Part shown: piece after piece, positions 55,242-64,000 of the stretch | Numbering within the stretch: the stretch's first letter is position 1 | Layout of the letters: the number at the start of each line of letters is the position of its first letter | From: Acinetobacter sp. NIPH 298 | GTDB lineage: Bacteria > Pseudomonadota > Gammaproteobacteria > Pseudomonadales > Moraxellaceae | Assembly (NCBI RefSeq): GCF_000369505.1 | Contig: NZ_KB850055.1 | Location: 992,001-1,056,000, forward strand | Direction: 5' to 3' | Length of the DNA stretch: 64,000 nt | Translations under genes and position numbers: made by a program | The notes under the pieces: generated by a model | The model's input: the letters and a program-made list of their open reading frames with translations, nothing else | Told to the model about the DNA's origin: nothing | Databases searched by the model: none

Positions 55242-56414
55242 TTAGTTTGGCGGTAATAACATCACAATCGCATTATTTAGCAGTTGAGCTACATCTTCGA
55301 GTATTTCAGTTTGATTGAACTGTTCATCAAATATTAAGCTTTCACCATCTGCGACTTGCTTTAAGTAATTTTCAAAGGTCTTGGAAACACAGACGTTTTC
55401 GCCATTTGCCCAAAAGTCTAGAGAGTCACCTTGTTGTCTATAAAGCAGTCTCGATGCGGGTTCAAGGATCAACTGGAATCCTGTACCAATGATTTCTGTC
55501 AAATCATTGGCTTCAATTTCCTCTGGTTCTGGAATATTGTTTGGATAGTTCGATTCACTCATATAAGACATGATCGCAGCGTCGAACTCTGGTGCTTGAG
55601 TGAGATAGTCAAGTAGTTGAGTTTTTAAGTATGAAAATTCAGTATCGTTAATTTCACCCACTTGAGCAGCCTGTTGGCGTTTAATATCAAGCAATGGTTT
55701 TTTGAGTATCTCGTTTTCTGCAAATTTATCGCTGACTTGATCAATCATCTCTGAGAGGTTTGGCATACGGAAACCGAAAGAGAAGGTTAAACAATCATCT
55801 TCTGCGACACCGTAATGTGAAAGACCTGGCGGTACATAAAGTAAATCACCTGGAGCAAGCACTTCATCAAAATGAATATCCATTTCAGCTAATAATTTTA
55901 AAGGTTGGTCAGGAACAAATGCTGTAGATTCATTACACATTTGACCGAGTTGCCAGCGGCGATGACCATGACCTTGCACCAAGAACACATCATAAAAATC
56001 AAAATGCTTGCCGACTGAACCACCTTGTGGTGCATAAGACACCATGATGTCATCCCGACGCCATTGGGGAATAAAAGGAAATTTTTTCCAAAGTTCAGCA
56101 ATATCAAATGAATAATGATCAACCGCTTGAACCAATAATGTCCATAGATTCGGTAATTTTTGAAAATCACCTTTGGTGAGCGGAGAAGACTTTACATGCC
56201 ATTCATTTGGATTTTTATTCTTTTGACGAATCAGGCGAGCAGTGACATCTTCTTCCAAAGCAAGTTCTTTTACATCGTCTGGTTCTAATAGACCGACAAT
56301 TTCAGGCATTGCGTTACGCACCAGCAAAGGTTTTTTTTGCCAATATTCAGTTAAAAACTGTTCTGCGGTGATACCGCCTAAAACCGTTAAAGATTGTTGA
56401 GACATAGGGAGCAA
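55242..56414 (-). CDS. roxA: Ribosomal oxygenase (YcfD/RoxA-like, JmjC fold)
   Basis: 390-aa Fe(II)/2-oxoglutarate oxygenase that hydroxylates an arginine of ribosomal protein L16. The metal-binding His and Asp lie in GKHFDFYDVFLVQGHGHRRW, and the second His is in VPPGLSHYGVAEDDCLTFSFG. The opening FLTEYWQKKPLLVRNAMPE is a YcfD signature. It is divergent from dnaX across 185 bp. The start Met 56414 or 56405 (MSQQSLTVL). Confidence 0.92.
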   Translation of the reverse strand: MLPMSQQSLTVLGGITAEQFLTEYWQKKPLLVRNAMPEIVGLLEPDDVKELALEEDVTARLIRQKNKNPNEWHVKSSPLTKGDFQKLPNLWTLLVQAVDHYSFDIAELWKKFPFIPQWRRDDIMVSYAPQGGSVGKHFDFYDVFLVQGHGHRRWQLGQMCNESTAFVPDQPLKLLAEMDIHFDEVLAPGDLLYVPPGLSHYGVAEDDCLTFSFGFRMPNLSEMIDQVSDKFAENEILKKPLLDIKRQQAAQVGEINDTEFSYLKTQLLDYLTQAPEFDAAIMSYMSESNYPNNIPEPEEIEANDLTEIIGTGFQLILEPASRLLYRQQGDSLDFWANGENVCVSKTFENYLKQVADGESLIFDEQFNQTEILEDVAQLLNNAIVMLLPPN

Positions 56415-56599
56415 GCCAAAATATATAAATTTGTTGCGTATTGTCTATGGAGTTGAATATTGGCGCAAGTGTTGCGGCGTTGTAATCGGTATGGAAATAA
56501 ATAATGCAGGAATGTATTTAATCTTGATCAATTAGAAGCAGATTCGTTTACAGTCCTTTCAAAAAAACAGTATGCTTAAGATGCAAAAAGGGAGCATAC

Positions 56600-58591
56600 A
56601 TGTATCAAGTACTGGCAAGAAAATACCGTCCACGTAATTTCAATGAGTTAGTGGGGCAAAACCATGTTTCTCGTGCTTTAACGAGCGCGTTAGAACGTGG
56701 GCGTTTGCACCATGCTTACTTGTTTACAGGGACGCGTGGGGTCGGGAAGACGACGATTGCCCGTATTTTAGCCAAGTGTTTAAATTGTGAGACTGGGGTA
56801 ACCTCTACGCCATGCGAAGTTTGTGCAACGTGTAAAGCTGTCAATGAAGGTCGTTTTATTGATTTAATCGAAATCGATGCTGCATCACGCACCAAGGTTG
56901 AGGACACACGTGAACTTCTTGATAATGTTCCTTATGCTCCCACTCAAGGACGGTTTAAGGTTTATCTGATCGATGAGGTTCATATGCTTTCAACGCATTC
57001 ATTTAATGCGTTGTTAAAGACATTGGAAGAACCACCTGAACATGTGAAGTTTTTATTTGCGACCACTGATCCTCAGAAATTACCGATTACTGTAATTTCT
57101 CGTTGTTTGCAGTTCACCTTGCGCCCATTGGCTGTCGATGAAATTACTACGCATCTCACTGAGATTTTGAATAAAGAACATATTGATGCTGATCAAAATG
57201 CTATTTGGCAAATTGCTGAATCTGCACAAGGCTCAGTGCGTGATGCGCTTTCCTTAACGGATCAAGCGATTGCCTATGGTCAAGGTGCTGTTCACCACCA
57301 AGATGTTAAAGACATGCTTGGTTTGATTGACCGTACGATTATTTATGATTTGATTTTGGCGATTCATCAAAACCAACAAGCCCGAGTCAGTCAGTTGCTT
57401 TTGCAATTTAGACAGCAAGCATTAGACGTATCTTTGGTCCTAGATCAGTTAGTTTCAACATTGCATGAATTGGCATTGTTACAGTATTTACCTGATCTTG
57501 CATTGAAATATAGTGAAGAAATTAATCAGAAAATTCTGCAACTCTCAAAATTGCTTTCAGCTCAAGATTTACAACTTTATTATCAAATTGCATGCAAGGG
57601 GCGTGCTGATCTACAACTTGCAGTAACACAAGAGCAAGGCTTTGAAATGTGCGTATTACGCTTGCTCGCATTTAGACCTTTATCTGTGGGTGAGATCACT
57701 GTTGTTGAAACAAACCCACATCATGTTGAGCAATCCCCAAAAACTGTGGTTTCGGCTGAAAAAATCTCATCAGATACTCAGCAGTTGCAACAAGGAGCTG
57801 TAGTCGAAGAGCAACTTGTTGTTCAGCAAGAAGTCGTTAGCGTTCAACCTGAACCTGAACCTGAATCAATCGTGCAGGAAGATCTTGAGGTCATGGTTTT
57901 CGATGCAGCAGATGGACAGCTTATCGGAATAGACAGTGTCTCCGATCAACAAAATCACCAGTCTGATATTGCAGCATTTGATGATGTGCTTATTTTTCCT
58001 GTAGAGCCAAAAGCGCAGACAGATCAAACTGTACATCAAGAGATTGAACAGAATCGTTTACAGGTCGAGTCTGAGTTATTTGAAGACGTTGTTGCGGTCG
58101 AGCAAATGACGGCACAGCCTGTCGAGATTTCGACTGATATTCAACAAGCTGCTGTTGAAGCAACGGATTTGATGCCACAAGACATTCTAAAACTTCATGA
58201 ACAGGTGTTAGAGGGTGAATGGAATCTAGAGAAATGGGAGTATTGGTTTAGAACCAGTCAGCTTTCTCCAGCCGTTCAAGAGTTAGCCCAACATGGGGTC
58301 ATGCAAGGGGAGATAAATGGTGTATCAACTTTTCATATCCCTCAAGAATACGAGGGAATGCTATCGCAGTTACAACATGGTTTAGAGGATGCACTCAACT
58401 CGCAATGGCCAAATACCCAGTTCGATGTGCAGTATGGTGAAGTGCACTCTAATACACCTTTGGCGATACAAAACAAGCGTAAAGAAAAAGCCTTTAATCG
58501 AGCAGTGGAATTATTGCAGCATGAACCAACCATCAAAAGCTTGATTGAGACTTTTGATGCAGAACTACATAATATCCAATTGAAGTCCTGA
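56600..58591 (+). CDS. dnaX: DNA polymerase III subunits gamma/tau
   Basis: 663-aa clamp-loader ATPase. Walker A is GTRGVGKTTIARILAK (from residue 44), a zinc module holds CETGVTSTPCEVCATC, and the DEXX box is VYLIDEVHMLSTHSFNALLK with sensor LFATTDPQKLP. Domain III follows, then a long acidic, glutamine-rich linker with repeated PEPEPE, and a C-terminal tau domain (residues about 530-663) that binds DnaB and the polymerase. The start has GGGAG upstream. No clear programmed frameshift signal was found. Confidence 0.96.
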   Translation: MYQVLARKYRPRNFNELVGQNHVSRALTSALERGRLHHAYLFTGTRGVGKTTIARILAKCLNCETGVTSTPCEVCATCKAVNEGRFIDLIEIDAASRTKVEDTRELLDNVPYAPTQGRFKVYLIDEVHMLSTHSFNALLKTLEEPPEHVKFLFATTDPQKLPITVISRCLQFTLRPLAVDEITTHLTEILNKEHIDADQNAIWQIAESAQGSVRDALSLTDQAIAYGQGAVHHQDVKDMLGLIDRTIIYDLILAIHQNQQARVSQLLLQFRQQALDVSLVLDQLVSTLHELALLQYLPDLALKYSEEINQKILQLSKLLSAQDLQLYYQIACKGRADLQLAVTQEQGFEMCVLRLLAFRPLSVGEITVVETNPHHVEQSPKTVVSAEKISSDTQQLQQGAVVEEQLVVQQEVVSVQPEPEPESIVQEDLEVMVFDAADGQLIGIDSVSDQQNHQSDIAAFDDVLIFPVEPKAQTDQTVHQEIEQNRLQVESELFEDVVAVEQMTAQPVEISTDIQQAAVEATDLMPQDILKLHEQVLEGEWNLEKWEYWFRTSQLSPAVQELAQHGVMQGEINGVSTFHIPQEYEGMLSQLQHGLEDALNSQWPNTQFDVQYGEVHSNTPLAIQNKRKEKAFNRAVELLQHEPTIKSLIETFDAELHNIQLKS

Positions 58592-58595
58592 GTGA

Positions 58596-58765
58596 GGACA
58601 AAGCAACGCTTTGTCCGAGCGCAAGACGAGAGCAAGGCTCGAGTGGCGTAATCAAAAGCATTACTTTAATGCTTTGTTCTGTGAAGCGTTTGAAACTTCG
58701 TAAAGACCTTGCGTTATATGGTTCTATACTGTGGATAGGACAGGGACATTTGTCAGAAATGTCCC
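58596..58765. other. Cluster of four hairpins in the dnaX-thioesterase gap
   Basis: Four inverted repeats: GGACAAAGC / GCTTTGTCC (58596-58616), CGAG / CTCG (58627-58641), AAAGCATT / AATGCTTT (58655-58675) and GGGACATTT / AAATGTCCC (58743-58765). None is followed by a clear T-run. Confidence 0.45.
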
Positions 58766-58812
58766 ATGTTACAATGAGAGCTATAGTTGGTAAGGTGAAA
58801 TGTTAAAAAACC

Positions 58813-59253
58813 TTAGTCTGTTAGTAAATATTCAATAAGCACATCGCGCATATTTTCAGGAATTGCCGTACTCTTTCGATTCGCACGATCTACAAAGACA
58901 TGAACAAAATGTCCCTGTGCGGCGGCTTGTGGTTGACCTTGCTTAAAAATCGCCAGTTCATAACGTAACGATGAATTGCCAATTTTTCCAATTGCTACAC
59001 CCACTTCAATGATTTCTGGAAACGAGAGTTCCTGTAAAAAACTACATGCTGAATCAACCACCAATCCAATAATTTCACTATTGTGAATATCGAAGCCTGT
59101 TTTTTGAATCAACAATGAATTTGCTGCGGTATCAAAATAACTATAGTAGGTCACATTATTCACATGGCCATAAATATCGTTGTCTGCCCAGCGAGTTTGT
59201 ATATCCAAAAAGAATTTGAATTGGTCACGGTTTTTTAAAATCGGTTTACTCAT
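58813..59253 (-). CDS. Acyl-CoA thioesterase (4HBT hotdog family)
   Basis: 146-aa hotdog-fold thioesterase. The motif RWADNDIYGHVNNVTYYSYFDTA holds the catalytic Asp of the 4-hydroxybenzoyl-CoA thioesterase type. Such enzymes hydrolyse acyl-CoA of varied chain length. Its start overlaps the stop of the upstream alcohol dehydrogenase gene (ATGA), so the two are coupled. Confidence 0.9.
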   Translation of the reverse strand: MSKPILKNRDQFKFFLDIQTRWADNDIYGHVNNVTYYSYFDTAANSLLIQKTGFDIHNSEIIGLVVDSACSFLQELSFPEIIEVGVAIGKIGNSSLRYELAIFKQGQPQAAAQGHFVHVFVDRANRKSTAIPENMRDVLIEYLLTD

Positions 59254-60410
59254 GCATAAATCGCCTGATAAATCTGTAAAGCATCTTGTTCGGTCATTGC
59301 TCGTGGATTATTTTGCAATAATCGCGTTTGAAGCATGGCATCCTTCGCCAGTTGTGGCAATTTTGCTTCTGCAATATCCAAGTCTTTTAATTTAAGCGTT
59401 AGACCACTTTGATCTAAATGATTTTGCATGTGATCAATGAAAAGATCACATAATCCATCCGTACAGCCTGTACTGCGTGGGTCGAGCAGCTGCATGAGCT
59501 CGGCGTAATAATGTTTAGCTTTTGGCACATTGAACTTCAATACTTCAATAAGCACCAAAGCATTGGTATGTCCATGTGAAAGATGGAAATGTCCACCCAG
59601 AGGATAAGCAAGAGCATGCACAGCGCCGACAGGTGCATTCGCAAAAGCTTGACCTGCCAACATTGAGCCGATCAGCATATTTTGACGAGCATCTAAATCA
59701 GCGCCATTTTTGAGCACTTTGGCTAAATTTTGATTGAGTAATTGAAGTGCATTCTTCGCCAATATATCGGCATAAAAGTTTTTTTTGATATTTGAGGTAT
59801 AGGCTTCAATGGCATGTACCATCGCATCGATACCTGTTGCAGCCGTGATATGTGCAGGCAGACCTGCTGTAAATGTTGCATCTAAAATAGCAACATCAGC
59901 ATAAAGTATCGGGGAAACAACCCCCATTTTGGTTGTCGCACCTGTCGTGACGATTGAAATCGGTGTCACTTCAGAGCCTGTTCCAGCAGTCGTTGGAACT
60001 AAAATAAGTGGCAAACGAGGGGCTTTGGCTTGATTTACACCATAGATTTCACTGAGGTGCTGCTGTTGCTCTGGATGTGCGAGTAAAGCAATGATTTTAG
60101 CGACATCCATTGAACTGCCGCCACCAAAACCGATAATCACATCAATCTTTTCTTTTTTCGCAAAATCAACTGCTTCTAATACGATATGTTCTGGTGGATC
60201 AGCTTGAATATCGGAGTAAATAATATGGTCGAGGGAGATTTGATTGAATATTTGTATAATCGGCTGATGCAGTTGATGTTGGATCATGCCCGCATCTGTC
60301 ACTAAAAGCGCTTTGTGATAATGGTGTTGTGCTAAAACCTGTTTAAGTTCTTGTATCGAACCTAGTCCCGCAATAATGTTCGGAACGGTTTGAAATTGAA
60401 ATGGATTCAT
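59250..60410 (-). CDS. Iron-containing alcohol dehydrogenase
   Basis: 386-aa group III dehydrogenase. The NAD-binding GFGGGSSMDVAKI and the PTTAGTGSEVTPISIV block are typical, and the iron ligands include the histidines of MVHAIEAY and GAVHALAYPLGGHFHLSHGHTNAL. The frame is open to 60455, but the Met at 60410 (MNPFQFQ) with AAGGATG just upstream is the better start. It is coupled to the thioesterase gene. Alcohol or aldehyde substrate unknown. Confidence 0.93.
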   Translation of the reverse strand: MNPFQFQTVPNIIAGLGSIQELKQVLAQHHYHKALLVTDAGMIQHQLHQPIIQIFNQISLDHIIYSDIQADPPEHIVLEAVDFAKKEKIDVIIGFGGGSSMDVAKIIALLAHPEQQQHLSEIYGVNQAKAPRLPLILVPTTAGTGSEVTPISIVTTGATTKMGVVSPILYADVAILDATFTAGLPAHITAATGIDAMVHAIEAYTSNIKKNFYADILAKNALQLLNQNLAKVLKNGADLDARQNMLIGSMLAGQAFANAPVGAVHALAYPLGGHFHLSHGHTNALVLIEVLKFNVPKAKHYYAELMQLLDPRSTGCTDGLCDLFIDHMQNHLDQSGLTLKLKDLDIAEAKLPQLAKDAMLQTRLLQNNPRAMTEQDALQIYQAIYA

Positions 60411-60610
60411 AGATACATCCTTATACTTGAACTTTATTTGCATTTTATAAATCAATTACGCGCTAAGCTAAAATATTCTCTCTCATAATCATAGATGAAA
60501 TGTTAATAAACCCTAATAAATACAACATTTTTATATCAAGTGACTATAGGTTTCATTGCTCAAATAAATTAACATAAGACGCTGTCAAAAAGTGTAGCGT
60601 TGAGGTGATT

Positions 60611-61123
60611 ATGCCATCCAAAATGCCCTATAAGGTGTTATGTGTCTGTTTAGGAAATATTTGTCGCTCACCCACAGCAGAAGCGATTCTCAGACATTAT
60701 TGTGATGTGCATGCTTTAGACGTATTGGTCGATTCAGCTGGCACAAGTAACTACCATCCGAACAAAGCACCAGATACACGGAGTCAGCATCACGCCAAGC
60801 TGCGCGGCTATGATCTCTCTACGCAAAGAGCAAGACAATTGCGATTAGAAGATTTCATTGAGTTTGATCTTATTTTAGCAATGGATCATGAAAACTTTGA
60901 AGATATTCAATCACTCTTGGCTAAAGCCGTTCGCCAATTTGGGGCTGATCAAATCCGTGCAAAAATAGCATTGATGAGTGAACACGATCCGTTATTTACT
61001 CAACAAGCCGTTCCTGACCCGTATTATGGTGGGGCGGATGGCTTTGATCGAGTGCTTGATCAATGTGAGTCGAGTAGTCAAGCATGGGTGAATATTTTTA
61101 AACAGCAAATCAAAGCAGGGTAA
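60611..61123 (+). CDS. Low-molecular-weight protein-tyrosine phosphatase
   Basis: About 170-aa phosphatase. The P-loop is [13 protein letters not shown], with the nucleophilic Cys and Arg six residues apart, and the general acid is in PDPYYGG. Start options are GTG 60605, ATG 60611 or ATG 60623 (MPYKVLCV). ATG 60611 was chosen because GAGGTG ends just before it. It is followed 16 bp later by murB. Role and target unknown; a Wzb-like function would need a kinase and none is near. Confidence 0.9.
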   Translation: MPSKMPYKVLCVCLGNICRSPTAEAILRHYCDVHALDVLVDSAGTSNYHPNKAPDTRSQHHAKLRGYDLSTQRARQLRLEDFIEFDLILAMDHENFEDIQSLLAKAVRQFGADQIRAKIALMSEHDPLFTQQAVPDPYYGGADGFDRVLDQCESSSQAWVNIFKQQIKAG

Positions 61124-61139
61124 TAGGATTTCATTCGAC

Positions 61140-62174
61140 ATGAATGTACAACAGCAAGTTCAGCTTAAACATTTAAATACCTTAAACCTGAATGCGATCG
61201 CTTCACACTATGTTCAAATTCATCAGCCGTATGATGTTATAGAGGCGTTAGCGTTCGCTGAACAACAAGGTTTAAACGTTTTGGTTTTGTCTGGTGGAAG
61301 TAATTTATTGCTGCCGAAACAACTTCAAGCGTTGGTGGTGCACCTCAATATTCAAGGCATTGATCTGCTTGCTGAAGATAAAAATACAGTGACTGTGAAG
61401 GTTGGCGCTGGTCAAGTGTGGCATGATTTTGTTTTATATAGCACGCAGCAGAACTGGTTTGGTTTACAAAATTTGGCTTTAATTCCGGGTTTAGTGGGCG
61501 CTTCACCTGTACAAAATATTGGTGCTTATGGTGTTGAGGTCGGTGAATTTATTGAATCTGTACAAGTCTATGATCGTGAATTAAAGCAGTTCGATTCAAT
61601 TTTAGCCCAAGATTGTCATTTTGCTTATCGGCATAGTATTTTCAAAGATCAACCCAATCGCTACATTATTGTCAGTGTTACTTTTAAATTATTGAAGCAT
61701 GCTGATTTAAAGCTAAATTACGGTGATCTCAAACAAGCGGTGGCAGATCAGTTGACGGCGGAAAATCTGCAAAATCAGGTGATTCATATTCGTCAAAGTA
61801 AACTGCCCGATCCGAAAGCATTTCCAAACGTAGGAAGTTTTTTTAAAAATCCCATTCTTTCACAAACTGAATTTGACAAAATTGCTCAACAATTTCCAAA
61901 CATTCCTCATTATCCACAAGCAAATAGCAATGTTAAAGTGGCAGCAGGTTGGTTGATTGATCAAAGTGGTTGGAAAGGCAAGCAATTGGGTTCAGTTGGT
62001 ATGTTCCATAAGCAGGCATTGGTACTGGTGAATTATGCTGAGGCGACTTTAGCCGATGTTAAAAATACTTACCATGCTGTACAAAGTGATGTAAAACAAA
62101 AGTTTAGTATTCAATTGGAACCTGAGCCTGTGTTATATAGTGAACAAGGTTTAATCCAAGCCCATAATGCATGA
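61140..62174 (+). CDS. murB: UDP-N-acetylenolpyruvoylglucosamine reductase
   Basis: 344-aa FAD enzyme of peptidoglycan precursor synthesis. Motifs: [10 protein letters not shown] near the FAD site, [26 protein letters not shown] and YRHSIFKD. The C-terminal [18 protein letters not shown] and the serine of GSFFKNP are expected for type I MurB. It follows the phosphatase gene and is followed by ydcF on a shared run of plus-strand genes. Confidence 0.95.
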   Translation: MNVQQQVQLKHLNTLNLNAIASHYVQIHQPYDVIEALAFAEQQGLNVLVLSGGSNLLLPKQLQALVVHLNIQGIDLLAEDKNTVTVKVGAGQVWHDFVLYSTQQNWFGLQNLALIPGLVGASPVQNIGAYGVEVGEFIESVQVYDRELKQFDSILAQDCHFAYRHSIFKDQPNRYIIVSVTFKLLKHADLKLNYGDLKQAVADQLTAENLQNQVIHIRQSKLPDPKAFPNVGSFFKNPILSQTEFDKIAQQFPNIPHYPQANSNVKVAAGWLIDQSGWKGKQLGSVGMFHKQALVLVNYAEATLADVKNTYHAVQSDVKQKFSIQLEPEPVLYSEQGLIQAHNA

Positions 62175-62182
62175 GGAGATCT

Positions 62183-63310
62183 ATGGCTAAAGTACATTGG
62201 ATGGTCAGTTTAGTACGCGTAATAACAATACTATTCGTGCTATTGGGCTGTTTTGTACTTTTTTTATATTCGCCATTTTACTCTCAACTGATGGTGAAGG
62301 GGTTAAATCACTTTGTTTCAGTGGATGTCAATGAAGTAGCAGCTCAAAGTCAAAAATCCGCTGCTTTGAGTGAACATGAAAACTTGGAACCGGGTTCCAA
62401 CTTATGGATCGCTCGACAAGCATATCTCAAATTAATCGAAAAGCGTTTTCAACCAGAAAGTTCTGAAGACTTAAAGCTCATTCAGGCGCGATATAAATTG
62501 CTACAACAACTTATTGTTGATGAACAAGAAAAAGAAAGCGAACAGGAAAAAAAGCCAATTATTCCGTTAAGCAATGAGCAAATAGAACAAGCGCAAGAGC
62601 GTGTCGCTGCTGCGAGTACACCTATTGATTTTTTACAATTCAATACACCTGATAATTTGGTGTTAATGGAAAAGTATGTCGTTTTTTTAGAAACATATCC
62701 GATTGAGTTGCCGATCGTTGAGGAGCAAGAAGGGCCGAGCAAAGAAGATTTACTTGAACTTGAAAAGAATAAAGACGGCATTGTTGAAGCTAAAAACAGC
62801 ACTGAACCTTATGCGATTGTGGTATTGGGTGGTGGGTTGACGCTTGGTGCAAATGGCAAAGACATTGTGGTAAATAATTACACACGCTTGCGCTTAGAGC
62901 GAACATTGCAAGTTGAAAAGCAGTACGATTTGCCTATTGTGCTTAGTGGAGTAGAAGCGCCATATATGCAAGCTTGGCTAGAAGAGCGAGGTCTTGAAGC
63001 GAAACTACTTGAAAATAGAAGTATGAATACCTGTGAAAACTCTCGCTTCAGTTCGCTTTTACTGCAAAAGAAAGGTGGCGCACCCAAAGTCATCTTGATT
63101 ACTGATGAGTATCATATGCCTCGTACCCGACGGTTATTCGCTTTGAATGGTATAGAGACTGTTCCTGTCGTTGCGCCGATGCCAACAACTTTAACGCGCT
63201 GGCGTCCAAGTGAAAAAAACTATGATCATAGTCGCCGTGCAAATTATGAAATGCTTGCCACGATTCGTGATGTGCTATTTGGTTCAAGTGATTGTCGGGA
63301 GATACCATAA
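62183..63310 (+). CDS. YdcF family (DUF218) membrane-anchored protein
   Basis: 375 aa from ATG 62183, chosen because GAGGAG sits five bases upstream; an earlier ATG (62171) overlaps murB. One N-terminal transmembrane helix (VITILFVLLGCFVLFLYSPFYS) is followed by a long helical linker and the DUF218 domain (YAIVVLGGGLTLGANG, ENRSMNTCENSRFSS, VILITDEYHMPRTRRLF). DUF218 proteins bind nucleotide-like ligands and some affect envelope barrier function. The role here is unknown. It ends with TAATG into the next gene. Confidence 0.85.
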   Translation: MAKVHWMVSLVRVITILFVLLGCFVLFLYSPFYSQLMVKGLNHFVSVDVNEVAAQSQKSAALSEHENLEPGSNLWIARQAYLKLIEKRFQPESSEDLKLIQARYKLLQQLIVDEQEKESEQEKKPIIPLSNEQIEQAQERVAAASTPIDFLQFNTPDNLVLMEKYVVFLETYPIELPIVEEQEGPSKEDLLELEKNKDGIVEAKNSTEPYAIVVLGGGLTLGANGKDIVVNNYTRLRLERTLQVEKQYDLPIVLSGVEAPYMQAWLEERGLEAKLLENRSMNTCENSRFSSLLLQKKGGAPKVILITDEYHMPRTRRLFALNGIETVPVVAPMPTTLTRWRPSEKNYDHSRRANYEMLATIRDVLFGSSDCREIP

Positions 63311-64000
63311 TGTCCAATATTCCATTTTTAAATCCGACAATTTTAAAACAACTTGATTTACCTATTCCAAATCGTGAAACCACGCCTCAAATCCTTGAAG
63401 CTTTAGATCTGAATCAACCTTTTGAAGCACCTAAAGCATTACTTGCTTACCAGAAGTTGTATGGATTGGACTCGCTGGAGTGTGATCAGTGGCAAGGTTA
63501 TGTCGAAATGCCATTGTTCCGTGTTCATGTACAAGTCTTTCAACCGAAACAATCCAAGATACAAGGTACTGTTTGCTTGTTGCATGGGTACTTAGAGCAT
63601 AGTGGGATTTATCAGCCGATCATTAAAGAGATATTGGATCAAGGCTTTAGTGTTGTTACTTACGATTTACCGGGACATGGTTTGAGTGATGGTTCAGCGG
63701 CAAGTATTCAAAACTTTGACCATTACCAACAGGTATTACATGCTGTTTATGATGCGGTTCGTGACGCGAAACAATTACCAAAACCATGGTTAGGAATAGG
63801 GCAAAGTACCGGTGGTGCTATTTGGATGCATCATTTGCTGGCGTACGCTGAGCGTCGGGAAGATCCGATCGTTGATCGAGTGTTGTTGTTGTCACCATTG
63901 ATTCGACCTGCGAAAACAGCGTGGTGGCATAATTCTGTCGGCCTAGGCATTATTCGCAGGATCAAAAGCCAAGTGCCACGACATTTCCGCCGTAATAATC
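63310..64000 (+). CDS. Alpha/beta hydrolase (serine aminopeptidase / monoacylglycerol lipase-like), truncated by the window
   Basis: The first 230 residues are present and the 3' end is outside the window. ATG 63310 overlaps the ydcF stop by one base. Motifs: VCLLHGYLEHSGIYQPII (oxyanion region HGYLEHSG) and the nucleophile elbow GIGQSTGGA. The Asp and His of the triad must lie beyond the end. Substrate unknown; family members hydrolyse lipid or ester bonds. Confidence 0.85.
   Translation, partial: MSNIPFLNPTILKQLDLPIPNRETTPQILEALDLNQPFEAPKALLAYQKLYGLDSLECDQWQGYVEMPLFRVHVQVFQPKQSKIQGTVCLLHGYLEHSGIYQPIIKEILDQGFSVVTYDLPGHGLSDGSAASIQNFDHYQQVLHAVYDAVRDAKQLPKPWLGIGQSTGGAIWMHHLLAYAERREDPIVDRVLLLSPLIRPAKTAWWHNSVGLGIIRRIKSQVPRHFRRNN

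Noticed and set aside
57759..57764. Run of six A in dnaX as a possible frameshift site for making gamma subunit
   Set aside because: The surrounding GAA AAA ATC is not a good slippery heptamer, no stem-loop or internal ribosome-binding site was seen beside it, and alternative frames stop only after tens of codons.
57850..57880. PEPEPE repeat in dnaX as a structural tandem repeat of interest
   Set aside because: It is a short run in a disordered acidic linker typical of tau subunits.

Overview
The window looks like a chromosomal segment of an Acinetobacter species (Gammaproteobacteria, Moraxellales). The base composition is AT-rich. An AceI-type PACE efflux gene sits divergent from a LysR gene. 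The housekeeping genes (bioB, ruvC, metK, tkt, dnaX, murB) and the many lone metabolic genes fit that genus. I could not run a search, so the genus is an inference. No CRISPR array, prophage block, replication origin or rRNA operon is visible.

Layout. 1-6.5 kb: CPA2 K+/H+ antiporter, BenE and LeuE-type transporters, transaldolase, and a divergent LysR/AceI pair. 6.6-8.3 kb: two decayed insertion sequences side by side. One is an IS1595-family copy with intact ends and an 8-bp target duplication but a nonsense codon. The other is an IS5-family copy with a nonsense codon and an internal deletion. 8.4-13.5 kb: a complete chaperone-usher pilus operon on the minus strand (fimA, chaperone, usher, tip adhesin) with a strong hairpin after fimA. 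13.9-26.4 kb: small unknown proteins, bioB, queG/nnr, ruvC, an initiator tRNA, two tandem cold-shock genes, metK and tkt. 26.5-32.7 kb: OsmC, a baeRF3-type protein, YceI, an LRAT-domain protein, a phosphodiester glycosidase, trmA and GrpB. 32.7-38.7 kb: the proline catabolism locus, putA with a divergent Lrp-type regulator, and putP. 39.2-49.6 kb: gcvH, an AraC regulator, MaoC with an ABC exporter, a lone large protein resembling phage tail TIM-barrel proteins, an MscS channel, and the sstT-yoaK-DUF2058 run. 49.8-53.4 kb: a BigR-like ArsR regulator with a SulP transporter, a candidate small RNA, a TetR gene and an orphan Fur box. 53.4-64 kb: a lipoprotein, an Ntn amidase, a ribosomal oxygenase, dnaX, a thioesterase with an iron-type alcohol dehydrogenase, then LMW-PTP, murB, ydcF and a truncated alpha/beta hydrolase.

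The strongest unexplained signals are in gaps between genes. The first is a promoter, structured region and terminator unit at 52215-52390 that carries a 13-codon ORF. The second is a near-consensus Fur box at 53315-53333 with no evident target. The third is a set of four hairpins just after dnaX. The fourth is the arsR-sulP pair, whose regulator keeps the two cysteines of persulfide sensors and which has palindromes at both likely operator positions.
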